This document shows positions 27,216 through 35,886 of a DNA stretch of 64,000 nt, piece by piece; positions within the stretch are counted from its first letter, which is position 1, and every line of letters starts with the position of its first letter. The stretch covers positions 496,001 to 560,000 of the forward strand of contig NZ_JACEIB010000003.1 of NCBI RefSeq assembly GCF_013778325.1, read 5' to 3'. Position numbers and translations under genes: made by a program. The stretch is from Sphingomonas chungangi (GTDB lineage: Bacteria > Pseudomonadota > Alphaproteobacteria > Sphingomonadales > Sphingomonadaceae). Under the pieces are notes generated by a model that saw nothing but the letters and a program-made list of their open reading frames with translations, was not told where the DNA came from and did not search any database.

Positions 27216-28817
27216 CTAGGCGTCCTCGAGGATCAGGTCGGCGGCGCGCCAGGCGGTAACCATCGCCGGGCCGTTGGTGTTTCCCGCGACGATGAACGGC
27301 AGGATCGAGGTGTCGACCACGCGCAATCCCTCGATGCCCCGTACGCGCAGACGCGGATCGAGCGGCTTGCTCTCGTCCGCGCCGGCCTCGACGCTGCCGG
27401 AGGCGTGATAGGCGCCGTTGCCCATCGCGTCATAGGCGGCGATGATCTGGTCGTCGCTGGCGAAATCCCGGCTCGGGCGCGTCTCACCCTTGATCAGCGG
27501 GCCGACCGGCGCGGTCGCCATCATCTCGCGGGCATAGTGCATCAGGTCGACCATCTTTTGCCGGTCGCCCTCGTCCAGGTGATAATTCGGCACGATCTCG
27601 GGCAGGGCGCGCGGATCGGATGAGCGTGCCATCACCGTGCCGGTTGATTCCGGACGCAGGATGTAGAGGCATAAGTGCATGCCGCCGACCGGCTCCACCT
27701 GCACGACGTTTGGGAAATCGAAGCTGTAGGGCGCGATCAGGAATTGCGCGTCGGGCCGGTCGAGGCCCTTCTTCGTCTTGAACCAGGCGCCGGCCTCGTA
27801 GGTGGCGGACGACATCGCGCCGCGCCGGGTGAGATAATATTCCGCGACGTTCTTGACCAGCCGGGCGCCGCGATACTGGCGGTTCTGCGAGACCTTGTCG
27901 TCCGTGCGGAACTGCATGACGAGCGCGCGATGCTCGCGCAGGTTGTAGCCGAGGCGCGGGCTTTCCTGCACCAGCGGCACGCCGATCGCGCGCAGGTGAT
28001 CGGCCGGGCCGATGCCGGATCGCTGCAGGATCGCGGGCGACGCCAATGCGCCGGCGCTGAGCAGCACCTCCTTGCTCGCGTTGAAGCTGACGGGCGAGCC
28101 ATCGCGCGCGCCGCTCACGCCGGTCGCGCGCTTGCCGTCGATCGTCACCTTGTCGACCGTCACGCCGGTGACGATGGTGAGGTTGGGCCGGCCCTTGATC
28201 GGATTGAGGAAGGCCACCGCCGCACTCTCGCGCCGGCCCTTGTAGACGGTGCGCGGCGCCCAGCCGCAGCGCTCGTCGTCGGCCGGATCGTTGACGTCCT
28301 CCTTGCGCGTCATCCCCATCGCAACCGCTGCCTCGATCGTCGCCTCGGTGAGGTCGTCGCGATTGTCCGGCATGGTGATGTGGAGCGGGCCGGAATCGCC
28401 GCGCGTCTCGGCCGCGCCCAGCTCGTGATTCTCCAATTCCTTGTAGGCCCGGCCGATCTTCTCCCAGCTCCAGTTGGCGCTGGTGGTGGCCGCCATCGCG
28501 TCATAGTCGGCGGCCTGGCCGCGCACGTACATCATGCCGTTGACCGCGCTCGATCCGCCCAACGTCTTGCCACGTGCCCACATCTCCTCGAGATTGTTGG
28601 TGTAGGGCGCCGACTTGGTCATAAAGGGCCAGATCAGGCCGGGCGCCGCCATCGCCTTGGCGATGCCCTTGGGCATGTGGATGAAGGGGTTCCTGTCCGG
28701 CCCGCCGGCCTCGATCAGCAGCACCTTATTTTTCGGATCGGCCGAAAGCCGATAGGCCAGTACGCAGCCCGACGCGCCCGCGCCGACGATGATATAGTCG
28801 TAGCTTTCCGCGGCCAT
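27216..28817 (-). CDS. GMC family FAD oxidoreductase (GMC-1)
   Basis: A 533-residue GMC oxidoreductase (choline dehydrogenase-like). The N-terminal FAD motif is YIIVGAGASGCVLAYRLS, followed by GGSSAVNGMMYVRG. Active-site candidates are His in AYHASG and Asn in GNTNGPAMVTAW. It oxidises an alcohol, passing electrons to oxygen or a quinone/cytochrome. The sequence reads AYHASGSVEAG where GMC-2 (50291-51904) has GYHAVGSCRMG, so substrate pockets differ. The start ATG 28817 follows GGAGAGGGAGAGCCGG. It is a single gene, convergent with the lipocalin gene, with A5 33 bp upstream. Confidence 0.92.
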   Translation of the reverse strand: MAAESYDYIIVGAGASGCVLAYRLSADPKNKVLLIEAGGPDRNPFIHMPKGIAKAMAAPGLIWPFMTKSAPYTNNLEEMWARGKTLGGSSAVNGMMYVRGQAADYDAMAATTSANWSWEKIGRAYKELENHELGAAETRGDSGPLHITMPDNRDDLTEATIEAAVAMGMTRKEDVNDPADDERCGWAPRTVYKGRRESAAVAFLNPIKGRPNLTIVTGVTVDKVTIDGKRATGVSGARDGSPVSFNASKEVLLSAGALASPAILQRSGIGPADHLRAIGVPLVQESPRLGYNLREHRALVMQFRTDDKVSQNRQYRGARLVKNVAEYYLTRRGAMSSATYEAGAWFKTKKGLDRPDAQFLIAPYSFDFPNVVQVEPVGGMHLCLYILRPESTGTVMARSSDPRALPEIVPNYHLDEGDRQKMVDLMHYAREMMATAPVGPLIKGETRPSRDFASDDQIIAAYDAMGNGAYHASGSVEAGADESKPLDPRLRVRGIEGLRVVDTSILPFIVAGNTNGPAMVTAWRAADLILEDA

Positions 28818-28850
28818 GTCCGGCTCTCCCTCTCCGCTTTAAAGGCAGGG

Positions 28851-28866
28851 TTAATCGAGCGATTGA
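28851..28866. promoter_or_regulatory. class A palindrome A5
   Basis: TTAATC-GAGC-GATTGA matches both arms of the class A consensus; with flanks (GTTAATCG/CGATTGAC) the arms reach 8 bp with one mismatch. It lies 33 bp upstream of GMC-1. Confidence 0.65.
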
Positions 28867-28903
28867 CTCCTCGCAAGCCATGGGCCACTCCTTGATCGAA
28901 AAA

Positions 28904-28918
28904 TCTAATTCCATTAGA
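28904..28918. promoter_or_regulatory. class B palindrome B6
   Basis: TCTAAT-TCC-ATTAGA is a perfect 6-bp inverted repeat, 37 bp before the DUF35 gene at 28956. It is in the same divergent gap as A5. Confidence 0.65.
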
Positions 28919-28955
28919 CTGAGGGCAAGGCGCTAGACGCCTGAGAGGAGTTTGG

Positions 28956-29354
28956 ATGAAGGGATTGGGTGCCGACGGGCCCTATTGGGACGCCCTCTCC
29001 GCTGGCGAGCTGAAGCTGCCGCGTTGTGCCGACTGCGGCCACTGGCACTGGCCGGCGCCGTTCCGCTGCGCGGACTGCGGAAGCTGGTATTTCGAGTGGG
29101 TGGCGACCCCGATCGAGGGCGACCTCTACAGCTGGACGCGCACCTGGCAGCCCTTCGACGGAACCGAAAATCTCGGTACGCCCTATGTCTCCGTGCTCGT
29201 CGAGCTGCCGGAGGCCGGCGGTATCCGCTTGCTCGGCCTCGCCGCCGATACCGAAACGCCGAAGATCGGCACGAAGATGACGGGGGCGATCGCTTCCAGC
29301 CATGTCTGGGGTCGCGACGTCCCGATGATTCGCTGGTCGGCGGTGGCGGCATGA
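28956..29354 (+). CDS. Zn-ribbon/OB-fold DUF35 protein
   Basis: A 132-residue DUF35 protein with an N-terminal zinc ribbon (Cys24-x2-Cys27, Cys38-x2-Cys41) and a C-terminal OB-fold (LYSWTRTWQPF ... LLGLAAD). DUF35 proteins are partners of thiolase-superfamily enzymes; the best studied example is the Ltp2-ChsH2 DUF35 complex, which cleaves steroid side chains by retro-aldol reaction. The thiolase-like gene overlaps its stop (ATGA), exactly as expected for an obligate complex. ATG 28956 follows GAGAGGAGTTTGG. A second pair is at 59811-61357. Confidence 0.9.
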   Translation: MKGLGADGPYWDALSAGELKLPRCADCGHWHWPAPFRCADCGSWYFEWVATPIEGDLYSWTRTWQPFDGTENLGTPYVSVLVELPEAGGIRLLGLAADTETPKIGTKMTGAIASSHVWGRDVPMIRWSAVAA

Positions 29355-30514
29355 GCGCGCGCTTTCCCGTGACCACCGCCGTCGCCGGCATCGGCGTGCG
29401 CCAATACAAGCGCGGCACCGCGCCGCTGCCCGAACAGGGTGTGCTGGTCGGCGCGATCGTCGATGCCTGCGCGGATGCCGACATCGACCCCGCCGACATC
29501 GACGGCTTTGTCTCCTACGGGGACGACCATAACGAGCCGACCCGACTGATGAAAGATCTCGGCACGAAGGATCTGTGCTGGTCCAGCCAGATCTGGGGCG
29601 GTGGCGGCGGAGGGATTGCCGGTGCCTTCGGCCTCGCGGCGGCGGCGATCATGACGGGGCAGGCCAGCACGGTCGCGGTGTTCCGCGCGCTGGTGCAGGG
29701 CAATAGCGGTCGCCTCTCGGGTGCGGTGATGGCGCATCACCTGAACGACCATCTGATCGGCACGGGCCTCGTCGCCCCTGCGCTCGAATGCGCTATGCGC
29801 GCGCAGCGAATGATGGAGCATGACGGCGTGCCGGCGCAGTGCGTCGAGGATCTCGTCCGCGCCTCTTATTATCACGGCTCGCGCAATCCAAAGGCGGTCA
29901 CCTACGGCAAGGACTTGGACGTCGAGGTCTATCGCAGCTCGCGCCTGATCTCCGAGCCGTTCCACCTGTTCGATTGCTCGCGGGAGAATGACGGCGCCGG
30001 CGTGTTGATCATGACCTCGGCCGATTGCGCGAAGGACCTGAAGCAGAAGCCGGTCTATCTGCGCGGCGTGGCGCAGGGCGCGGGCAAGGGCTGGGGCGAT
30101 CTCTGCCAGAACGAGCCGAATTACTCGTCCGCCGGCTTCGAATCGGTGGCGCGGCGGCTGTGGGCGCAGACCGGCCTCGGGCCGCAGGACATCGATGTCG
30201 TCCAGCTCTACGAGAATTTCGCGCAGCAGGGCATCGCCTCGCTGATCGACCACGGCTTCTGCACGGTGGAGACCGTGTCCGAGGTGCTGCGCTTCGAGAA
30301 TCTCATCGCGCCCTCGGGCAAGCTGCCGGTCAACACCGGCGGCGGCAATCTCGCCCAGGGCTTCATCCACGGCATCGGCATGGCGATCGAGGCGATCGAG
30401 CAATTGCGCGGCACCTCATCCAATCCGGTGCCGGGCGCGCGCAACTGCCTGCTCGCGGGTGGCCCCGGCGCGCCGCTCGTCAGCTCGGCGATTTTCTCGA
30501 CGGACCAGGAGTAG
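29351..30514 (+). CDS. thiolase-superfamily protein, Ltp2-like aldolase candidate
   Basis: A 387-residue thiolase-fold protein of the SCP2/Ltp type. Where degradative thiolases have the nucleophilic Cys, it reads WGGGGGG (residues 82-88), and there is no second thiolase Cys in the usual CxG form near the C-terminus (CLLAGGPGAP). It keeps the QLYENF motif with Tyr287, comparable to the Tyr-bearing motif in Ltp2-type aldolases. With the coupled DUF35 partner it probably cleaves a beta-hydroxyacyl-CoA by retro-aldol reaction, releasing a short acyl-CoA plus a ketone or aldehyde. Thiolysis cannot be excluded without structure-based alignment. Confidence 0.87.
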   Translation: MSARFPVTTAVAGIGVRQYKRGTAPLPEQGVLVGAIVDACADADIDPADIDGFVSYGDDHNEPTRLMKDLGTKDLCWSSQIWGGGGGGIAGAFGLAAAAIMTGQASTVAVFRALVQGNSGRLSGAVMAHHLNDHLIGTGLVAPALECAMRAQRMMEHDGVPAQCVEDLVRASYYHGSRNPKAVTYGKDLDVEVYRSSRLISEPFHLFDCSRENDGAGVLIMTSADCAKDLKQKPVYLRGVAQGAGKGWGDLCQNEPNYSSAGFESVARRLWAQTGLGPQDIDVVQLYENFAQQGIASLIDHGFCTVETVSEVLRFENLIAPSGKLPVNTGGGNLAQGFIHGIGMAIEAIEQLRGTSSNPVPGARNCLLAGGPGAPLVSSAIFSTDQE

Positions 30515-30547
30515 AAACCCGGCCCGCAGTCCTGGGAGAGGCTTGCG

Positions 30548-32377
30548 ATGTACGACATGATCCTGAAGAACGGCACGATCGTCGACGGCAACGGCGGCGC
30601 GCCGTTCGTCGCTGACCTGGCGATCACCGACGGCAAGATCGCGGAGATCGGCCGGGATCTCGGCCCGGCGAGGGAAAGCCACGACGCAACCGGCAAACTG
30701 GTGACGCCCGGCTTCATCGATCCGCATACCCATTATGACGGGCAGGTGACGTGGGACCCGGACGTGATGCCGAGCTCGCAGCACGGCGTCACCACCATCG
30801 TCATCGGGTCGTGCGGCATCGGCTTTGCGCCGGTGCGCCAGGGCACCGAGGACTGGCTGATCACGCTGACCGAGGGTGTCGAGGACATTCCCGGCACCGC
30901 GCTGCACGTCGGAATCCCGTGGAACTGGCAGAGCTTCCCCGAATATCTCGACGCGATCGCGCGGCGCGAGTTCAAGCTCGATATCGCCGCTCACGTGCCG
31001 CACAGCGCGGTGCGTGCCTACGTACTCGGCAAGCGCGCCGAGACCGACGAGCCCGCGACCCCCGCCGAGCTGGACGAGATGGCCGATATCGTCCGCTCAT
31101 CGATCGCGGCGGGCGCGGTGGGCTTCGCCACCTCGCGCGTCACCATGCATCGAGGATCCGACGGCGGCATCCTGCCCGGCACGACGGCCGCCGAAGAGGA
31201 ACTGGAGGTCCTCGCCGCCGCCATGGCCGAGGCCGGCGGCGGCGTGCTGCAGCTGATCCCGTCTGGCATCACCGGTGGCGTCGAGGGCGAGGCTGGCGAA
31301 CAGACCATGGCTGGTATCGGCCATCTGCGCGACAAACATTCGCTCTCCGCCGAGATCGAGATGATGCGCCGCCTGCACCGCAAGACCGGCCAGCCCGTCA
31401 CCTTCACCTTCGCGGAAGGGATCGCGCTGGGCGAGGCCGAATATGCCAGGGCGAAAGGGGTGATCGCGCAGGCGATCGAGGCTGGGGAGGACATCCACCC
31501 GCAATATTCGCCCCGTCCGGTGGGCGGGCTGATTACGCTGGACAGCTACCACCCATTCACCCAGCGGCCGGGCTATATGGCGATCGCTGCGCTTCCCATG
31601 GCCGAGCGCGCCAAGCGGATGGGCGAGCCTGCGGTGAAGACGGCGATACTCCGCGGGGCGGACGTGATCCCGCAGACCGCCGACCCCTTCAAGCATATCT
31701 TTGCCACGCTGCAGGCGAACATGGATGCCATCTACAGCCTCAACGACACCGACTACGAGCCCGATCTCGGGCAATCGATGGGCGCGCAGGGTCGCGCGCA
31801 GGGCCGCGACCCGCTGGAGATATGCTACGACGCGCTGATCGCCGACGAGGGGCGCGGCGTGCTGATCTGGTTCTCGACCGGCTATATCGACGGCGACCTG
31901 CGCAAGAAGGAAGCCTGTATCGCCGATCCCCAGTATCTGATGGGGCTGGGTGATGGCGGCGCGCATGTGCAGTTCATCTGCGATGCGAGCTTCCCGACCT
32001 TCCTGCTCTCCTACTGGGGACGGGACAGGAAGAAGGGGCGCACCTTCCCGGTCGAAGCGCTGGTCCGCAAGGTGACGCGCGATCCCGCCGACCTTTACGG
32101 GCTCGCCGATCGCGGCGTGCTGGAGGTCGGCCGCCGCGCCGACATCAACGTCATCGATTTCGAGCGCCTCGCGATCGGCAAGCCGCGCCTGGTCGAGGAT
32201 TTGCCGGCCGATGCCAAGCGTTTCCTGCAGGACGCGACCGGCTACGATCTCACAATCGTCGCCGGCGTGGTCACTCGCCGGGGCGACGGGCCGACCGGAA
32301 GCTATCCGGGCCGCCTTGTCCGCCGTCGCCACGATGGCGCCAGGGCGAAGCTCCGGGCGGAGGCACTGGCGGCCTGA
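30548..32377 (+). CDS. amidohydrolase family protein, N-acyl-D-amino-acid deacylase-like
   Basis: A 609-residue member of the amidohydrolase superfamily related to D-aminoacylases. The product begins MYDMILKNGTIVDGNG, with metal ligands in DPHTHYD (His60, His62) and Cys89 in GSCGIGF. It continues with GLGDGGAHVQF and the C-terminal ADINVIDFERL, IVAGVVT. The family hydrolyses N-acyl or cyclic amide bonds. In a cluster otherwise devoted to CoA esters its substrate is unclear; an ester or lactone hydrolase role is possible. It follows the thiolase-like gene by 33 nt, with GGGAGAGG before the ATG. Confidence 0.87.
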   Translation: MYDMILKNGTIVDGNGGAPFVADLAITDGKIAEIGRDLGPARESHDATGKLVTPGFIDPHTHYDGQVTWDPDVMPSSQHGVTTIVIGSCGIGFAPVRQGTEDWLITLTEGVEDIPGTALHVGIPWNWQSFPEYLDAIARREFKLDIAAHVPHSAVRAYVLGKRAETDEPATPAELDEMADIVRSSIAAGAVGFATSRVTMHRGSDGGILPGTTAAEEELEVLAAAMAEAGGGVLQLIPSGITGGVEGEAGEQTMAGIGHLRDKHSLSAEIEMMRRLHRKTGQPVTFTFAEGIALGEAEYARAKGVIAQAIEAGEDIHPQYSPRPVGGLITLDSYHPFTQRPGYMAIAALPMAERAKRMGEPAVKTAILRGADVIPQTADPFKHIFATLQANMDAIYSLNDTDYEPDLGQSMGAQGRAQGRDPLEICYDALIADEGRGVLIWFSTGYIDGDLRKKEACIADPQYLMGLGDGGAHVQFICDASFPTFLLSYWGRDRKKGRTFPVEALVRKVTRDPADLYGLADRGVLEVGRRADINVIDFERLAIGKPRLVEDLPADAKRFLQDATGYDLTIVAGVVTRRGDGPTGSYPGRLVRRRHDGARAKLRAEALAA

Positions 32378-32469
32378 GCCGCAGCACAAGGACCGATGAT
32401 CGATCCCAGCGCGATGGCACCCCGTCGCGCACCGGGAACGCGCGCCCATCATAGCATTCCTGAACGCGA

Positions 32470-32485
32470 TTAATTGCTCGATGAA
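32470..32485. promoter_or_regulatory. class A palindrome A6
   Basis: TTAATT-GCTC-GATGAA resembles A4 (TTAATC-GATT-GATGAA). It lies in the gap before the second TonB receptor, 17 bp before B7. Confidence 0.4.
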
Positions 32486-32501
32486 ACCAATTGCGCGCGT
32501 A

Positions 32502-32518
32502 ATCTACGATTGTTAGAT
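32502..32518. promoter_or_regulatory. class B palindrome B7
   Basis: ATCTA-CGATTGT-TAGAT has perfect 5-bp arms, 83 bp before the second TonB receptor start (32602). Confidence 0.65.
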
Positions 32519-32601
32519 ATCGAAGAAAGCCGGCGCCGACCGGCATGTGGCGAGGAGCAGAGCGAGCCGGAACGACGGCCGCCGATGGAGGGGATAGTCC
32601 G

Positions 32602-34806
32602 ATGACGACGACCGATCGTACAGCCGTGCGCTTGTCCGCGTCGGTTTCCGCACTGGCCATCGGGCTGGTAGCGACAAGCAGTGCGCTCGCCCAGTCGGCC
32701 AACGCCGCTCAGGGCCAGGCCGCTGTGATGCCCCCGCCTCCAGCCACCACGCAGGACATCGTCGTCACCGCGCAGCGCCGCTCGGAGCGGCTGGTCGACG
32801 TGCCGATCGCGGTCAGTTCGGTGTCGGCCGCGAAGCTCGAATCCTCGGGCGTCGCCTCCGTGCTCAACCTGCCGCAGACCGCCACCGGCCTGCGCCTCGA
32901 TTATTCCGGCCCCTATGTGCAGCCGACCATCCGCGGCGTCGGCAGTCCGCTGGTCGGCCCCGGCCTCAATTCCAACGTCGCCGTCTATGTCGACGGCTTC
33001 TACGTGCCCAACCCGCTGGGCACCGATTTCCAGTTGCTGAGCGTGACCGGCGTGCAGGTGCTCAAGGGGCCCCAGGGGACGCTGTTCGGTCGCAACGCCA
33101 CCGGCGGCGCGATCCTCGTCACCACCAGCGATCCCTCCTTCGACCCGACGATGACCACCAAGATCAGCTATTCTAGCTTCAACAAGGTCAATGCCAGCAC
33201 CTACATGTCGGCCGGCAGCGGCATGTTCGCGGCCAATATCGCGGCGTTCTACGAACGCGGCGACGGCTACATCACCAATATCAATACCGGGCAGAAGGTC
33301 TCGCAATATCGCAAGTGGACGGTCCATCCCAAGCTGCTGTTCAAGCCCAGCGACACGGTCAGTTTCGTGCTCGGCTACCAGCACAGCATAGTCAACGACC
33401 CGTCGCCGTTCCTGACGAGCAGCTATGACGGATTGACCTCGGCTCAATATCTGGCGCCGGGTGTGCCGATCGCCACCGGCTCCAAGGAGACCTCCAACGG
33501 CGCTCCGGCCAAAAGCACGCTCAACAGCAACCTTGTCACGCTGACCGGCAAGGCCGATTTCGGCTTCGCGACGCTTTCCTCCTACACCCAGTATCGCAAT
33601 GACAAGTCGAACCTTGCCGGCGATTACGATGGGACGATCGCCCCGATCATGGCGCCCCGCTGGCGGGTGTGGGACAAGACCTTTACGCAAGAGCTCAATC
33701 TCGCGTCGAAGCAGGGCGGCCCGCTCACCTGGGTGACGGGTCTATATTATTACCACAACAAGAACCAGTATCCCGGCTATATCGTCACCATCGGCGGCGG
33801 TGCGCCGTTCGAATATTTCCGCTCGATCTCGCGCACCAAATCCTATGCCGCTTTCGCCGATGCGACCTACGAGGTGCTCGATCATCTCTTCCTGACCGGC
33901 GGCCTGCGCTACAGCGTCGACAAGACGCAAGGGCAGTTCCTGTGCAGCGCCTGCGGCGGCCTGGCCGGCGAGGGCAGCAAGACCTTTCGCAAGCTCACCC
34001 CGCGCGCCAACGTCCGCTACGAACTGGGCCGCGCGACCAACGTCTATTTCTCCTACAACAAGGGCTATAAATCGGGCTTCATCCCGGTTTCGGCCTTCTC
34101 CACCGTGCCGATCAAGCCGGAGGGGATCGACGCCTACGAAGTCGGCTTCAAGACTGCGCGTGGGCCGTTCCACTTCGACACCTCGGCCTATTACTACAAA
34201 TATTCGAATCTGCAGGTCGCGGCCTACGTCAATTCGGCAGCCGTCTACCGCAACGCCAAGAAGGCAGAGATCTACGGCGGCGACGCGCAGATCAGCGCCG
34301 ACCTGACCCGCGATCTCAGCCTCAGCCTCGGCGTCACCTACACGCACGCCCAGTACAAGCAGTTCGGCGACGCGGTGGACTATGTGCAGGATACCAACAA
34401 ATTCCTGCCGGGAACCGACACGCCCAACCCGAGCTACGGCTTGTTCCTCCATCCCAACGTGCCGGTGGACGGCAACGTCATGCCGCGTTCGCCGCGCTTC
34501 AGCGGCACCGCTTCGGCGGACTACAAACACAAGTTCGGCTGGGGCGACATCCACCTCGATGCCAACCTCTTCTATACCTCGAAATTCTATTTCGACTCAC
34601 CCGAGCGGTTCAGCCAGAAGCGCTACGCGCTGCTCAACCTGCGTGCCGGTTACACCACGCCCGATGGCCATTTCGGCTTCGACGTCTTCGGCACCAACGT
34701 GACCAACAGCAAGTATCGCATCCAGGTGCTGCCCGGCGACTTCGCCATTCAACAGGTCTATGGGGAACCGGCATCGGTGGGAGCTTCGTTCACCGTTCAC
34801 TATTGA
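32602..34806 (+). CDS. TonB-dependent outer-membrane receptor
   Basis: A 734-residue TonB-dependent receptor. The signal peptide ends at SSALAQSANA, followed by a Pro-rich stretch and QDIVVTAQRRSERLVD (TonB box and plug start). Plug motifs are NVAVYVDGFYVPNP and VLKGPQGTLFGRNATGG; the barrel ends with GASFTVHY. It is the second receptor of the window and probably imports the cluster's hydrophobic substrate. I use ATG 32602 with GGAGGGGATAG upstream; longer readings lack a signal peptide at the very start. The aldo/keto reductase gene follows after 17 nt. A6 and B7 lie upstream. Confidence 0.94.
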   Translation: MTTTDRTAVRLSASVSALAIGLVATSSALAQSANAAQGQAAVMPPPPATTQDIVVTAQRRSERLVDVPIAVSSVSAAKLESSGVASVLNLPQTATGLRLDYSGPYVQPTIRGVGSPLVGPGLNSNVAVYVDGFYVPNPLGTDFQLLSVTGVQVLKGPQGTLFGRNATGGAILVTTSDPSFDPTMTTKISYSSFNKVNASTYMSAGSGMFAANIAAFYERGDGYITNINTGQKVSQYRKWTVHPKLLFKPSDTVSFVLGYQHSIVNDPSPFLTSSYDGLTSAQYLAPGVPIATGSKETSNGAPAKSTLNSNLVTLTGKADFGFATLSSYTQYRNDKSNLAGDYDGTIAPIMAPRWRVWDKTFTQELNLASKQGGPLTWVTGLYYYHNKNQYPGYIVTIGGGAPFEYFRSISRTKSYAAFADATYEVLDHLFLTGGLRYSVDKTQGQFLCSACGGLAGEGSKTFRKLTPRANVRYELGRATNVYFSYNKGYKSGFIPVSAFSTVPIKPEGIDAYEVGFKTARGPFHFDTSAYYYKYSNLQVAAYVNSAAVYRNAKKAEIYGGDAQISADLTRDLSLSLGVTYTHAQYKQFGDAVDYVQDTNKFLPGTDTPNPSYGLFLHPNVPVDGNVMPRSPRFSGTASADYKHKFGWGDIHLDANLFYTSKFYFDSPERFSQKRYALLNLRAGYTTPDGHFGFDVFGTNVTNSKYRIQVLPGDFAIQQVYGEPASVGASFTVHY

Positions 34807-34823
34807 CCATCAGGGAGACGGGA

Positions 34824-35882
34824 ATGGCCCTCGACGACTTTCGCACGCTGGGCCGTTCCGGTCTCCGGGTGAGCCCGCTCTGCCTCGGCGCGATGACCTT
34901 CGGATCGGGCAAGGGCTGGACTTGCGACGAGGCGACTTCGGTTGAGCTTATCCGCACCTATCTCGATGCCGGCGGCAACTTCATCGATACCGCCGACATC
35001 TACACCGCGGGCATGAGCGAGGAGGTACTCGGCCGCGCTCTGGCCGGATCGGGGGTGCGCGACGGTGTTGTGCTGGCGACCAAATATACCTTCGGCGGCG
35101 TGCCCGGCGACATCAACAGCCGGGGCAACGGGCGCAAGAATGCGTTTCGCGCGCTGGAAGCGTCGCTGCGCCGGCTGCACATGGATTATGTCGATCTTTA
35201 CTGGATGCACGCCTGGGACACAGTGACCCCGGTTGAGGAGATCGTGCAGACCTTCGATGCGCTGATCCGGCAGGGCAAGATCCGCTATTACGGCCTTTCC
35301 GACGTCCCGGCCTGGCTCGCTGCCCAGATCGTCGATTGCGCACGCCACAACGGCATGGCGGCGCCGATCGCGCTGCAGCTTGAATATTCGCTGATCGAAC
35401 GCGTGATCGAGCGCGAGCATCTGCCCTTCGCGGCGGCGGCGGGTCTGGGCCTGTGCCCGTGGAGCCCGCTCGCGGGCGGCGTGCTGAGCGGCAAGTATAG
35501 CCGCGGCGAGACGCCTGACGGCGGCCGGCTGGCGAGCGTCGACACCAGCCAGCACCGGCGGCTGGAACGCGACCAGACCTGGGCGATCCTCGACGTGCTG
35601 CACGCCATCGCCGACGAAACCGGCCGCACCGTCGCCGAGATCGCGCTGAACTGGGCGATGCACCGCTACCGCTCGACATCGGTGATCGTCGGCGCGACGA
35701 AGTTGGAGCAGCTCACGGCCAACCTCGCGGCGGGCGACTTTGCGCTCTCCACCGATCAGCTGGAGCGCCTCGATCTCGCGTCGCGGCTTGAGGCGGTGGC
35801 GCCCTACAGCTTCTTCCTGCCGCGCCGGCTGGATGCGACGATGGGGCGCTTCGAGGGCTTCGACCCACCCGCCTTCGGCTGA
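34824..35882 (+). CDS. aldo/keto reductase
   Basis: A 352-residue aldo/keto reductase with the full catalytic tetrad: Asp55 and Tyr60 in FIDTADIY, Lys87 in LATKY, and His129 in YWMHAWD. It reduces a ketone or aldehyde, or oxidises the alcohol, with NADPH. I chose ATG 34824, preceded by GGGAGACGGGA; a TTG seven codons earlier is in frame but lacks a good ribosome site. It is co-transcribed with the TonB receptor and convergent with the acyl-CoA dehydrogenase gene. Confidence 0.92.
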   Translation: MALDDFRTLGRSGLRVSPLCLGAMTFGSGKGWTCDEATSVELIRTYLDAGGNFIDTADIYTAGMSEEVLGRALAGSGVRDGVVLATKYTFGGVPGDINSRGNGRKNAFRALEASLRRLHMDYVDLYWMHAWDTVTPVEEIVQTFDALIRQGKIRYYGLSDVPAWLAAQIVDCARHNGMAAPIALQLEYSLIERVIEREHLPFAAAAGLGLCPWSPLAGGVLSGKYSRGETPDGGRLASVDTSQHRRLERDQTWAILDVLHAIADETGRTVAEIALNWAMHRYRSTSVIVGATKLEQLTANLAAGDFALSTDQLERLDLASRLEAVAPYSFFLPRRLDATMGRFEGFDPPAFG

Positions 35883-35886
35883 CCGA

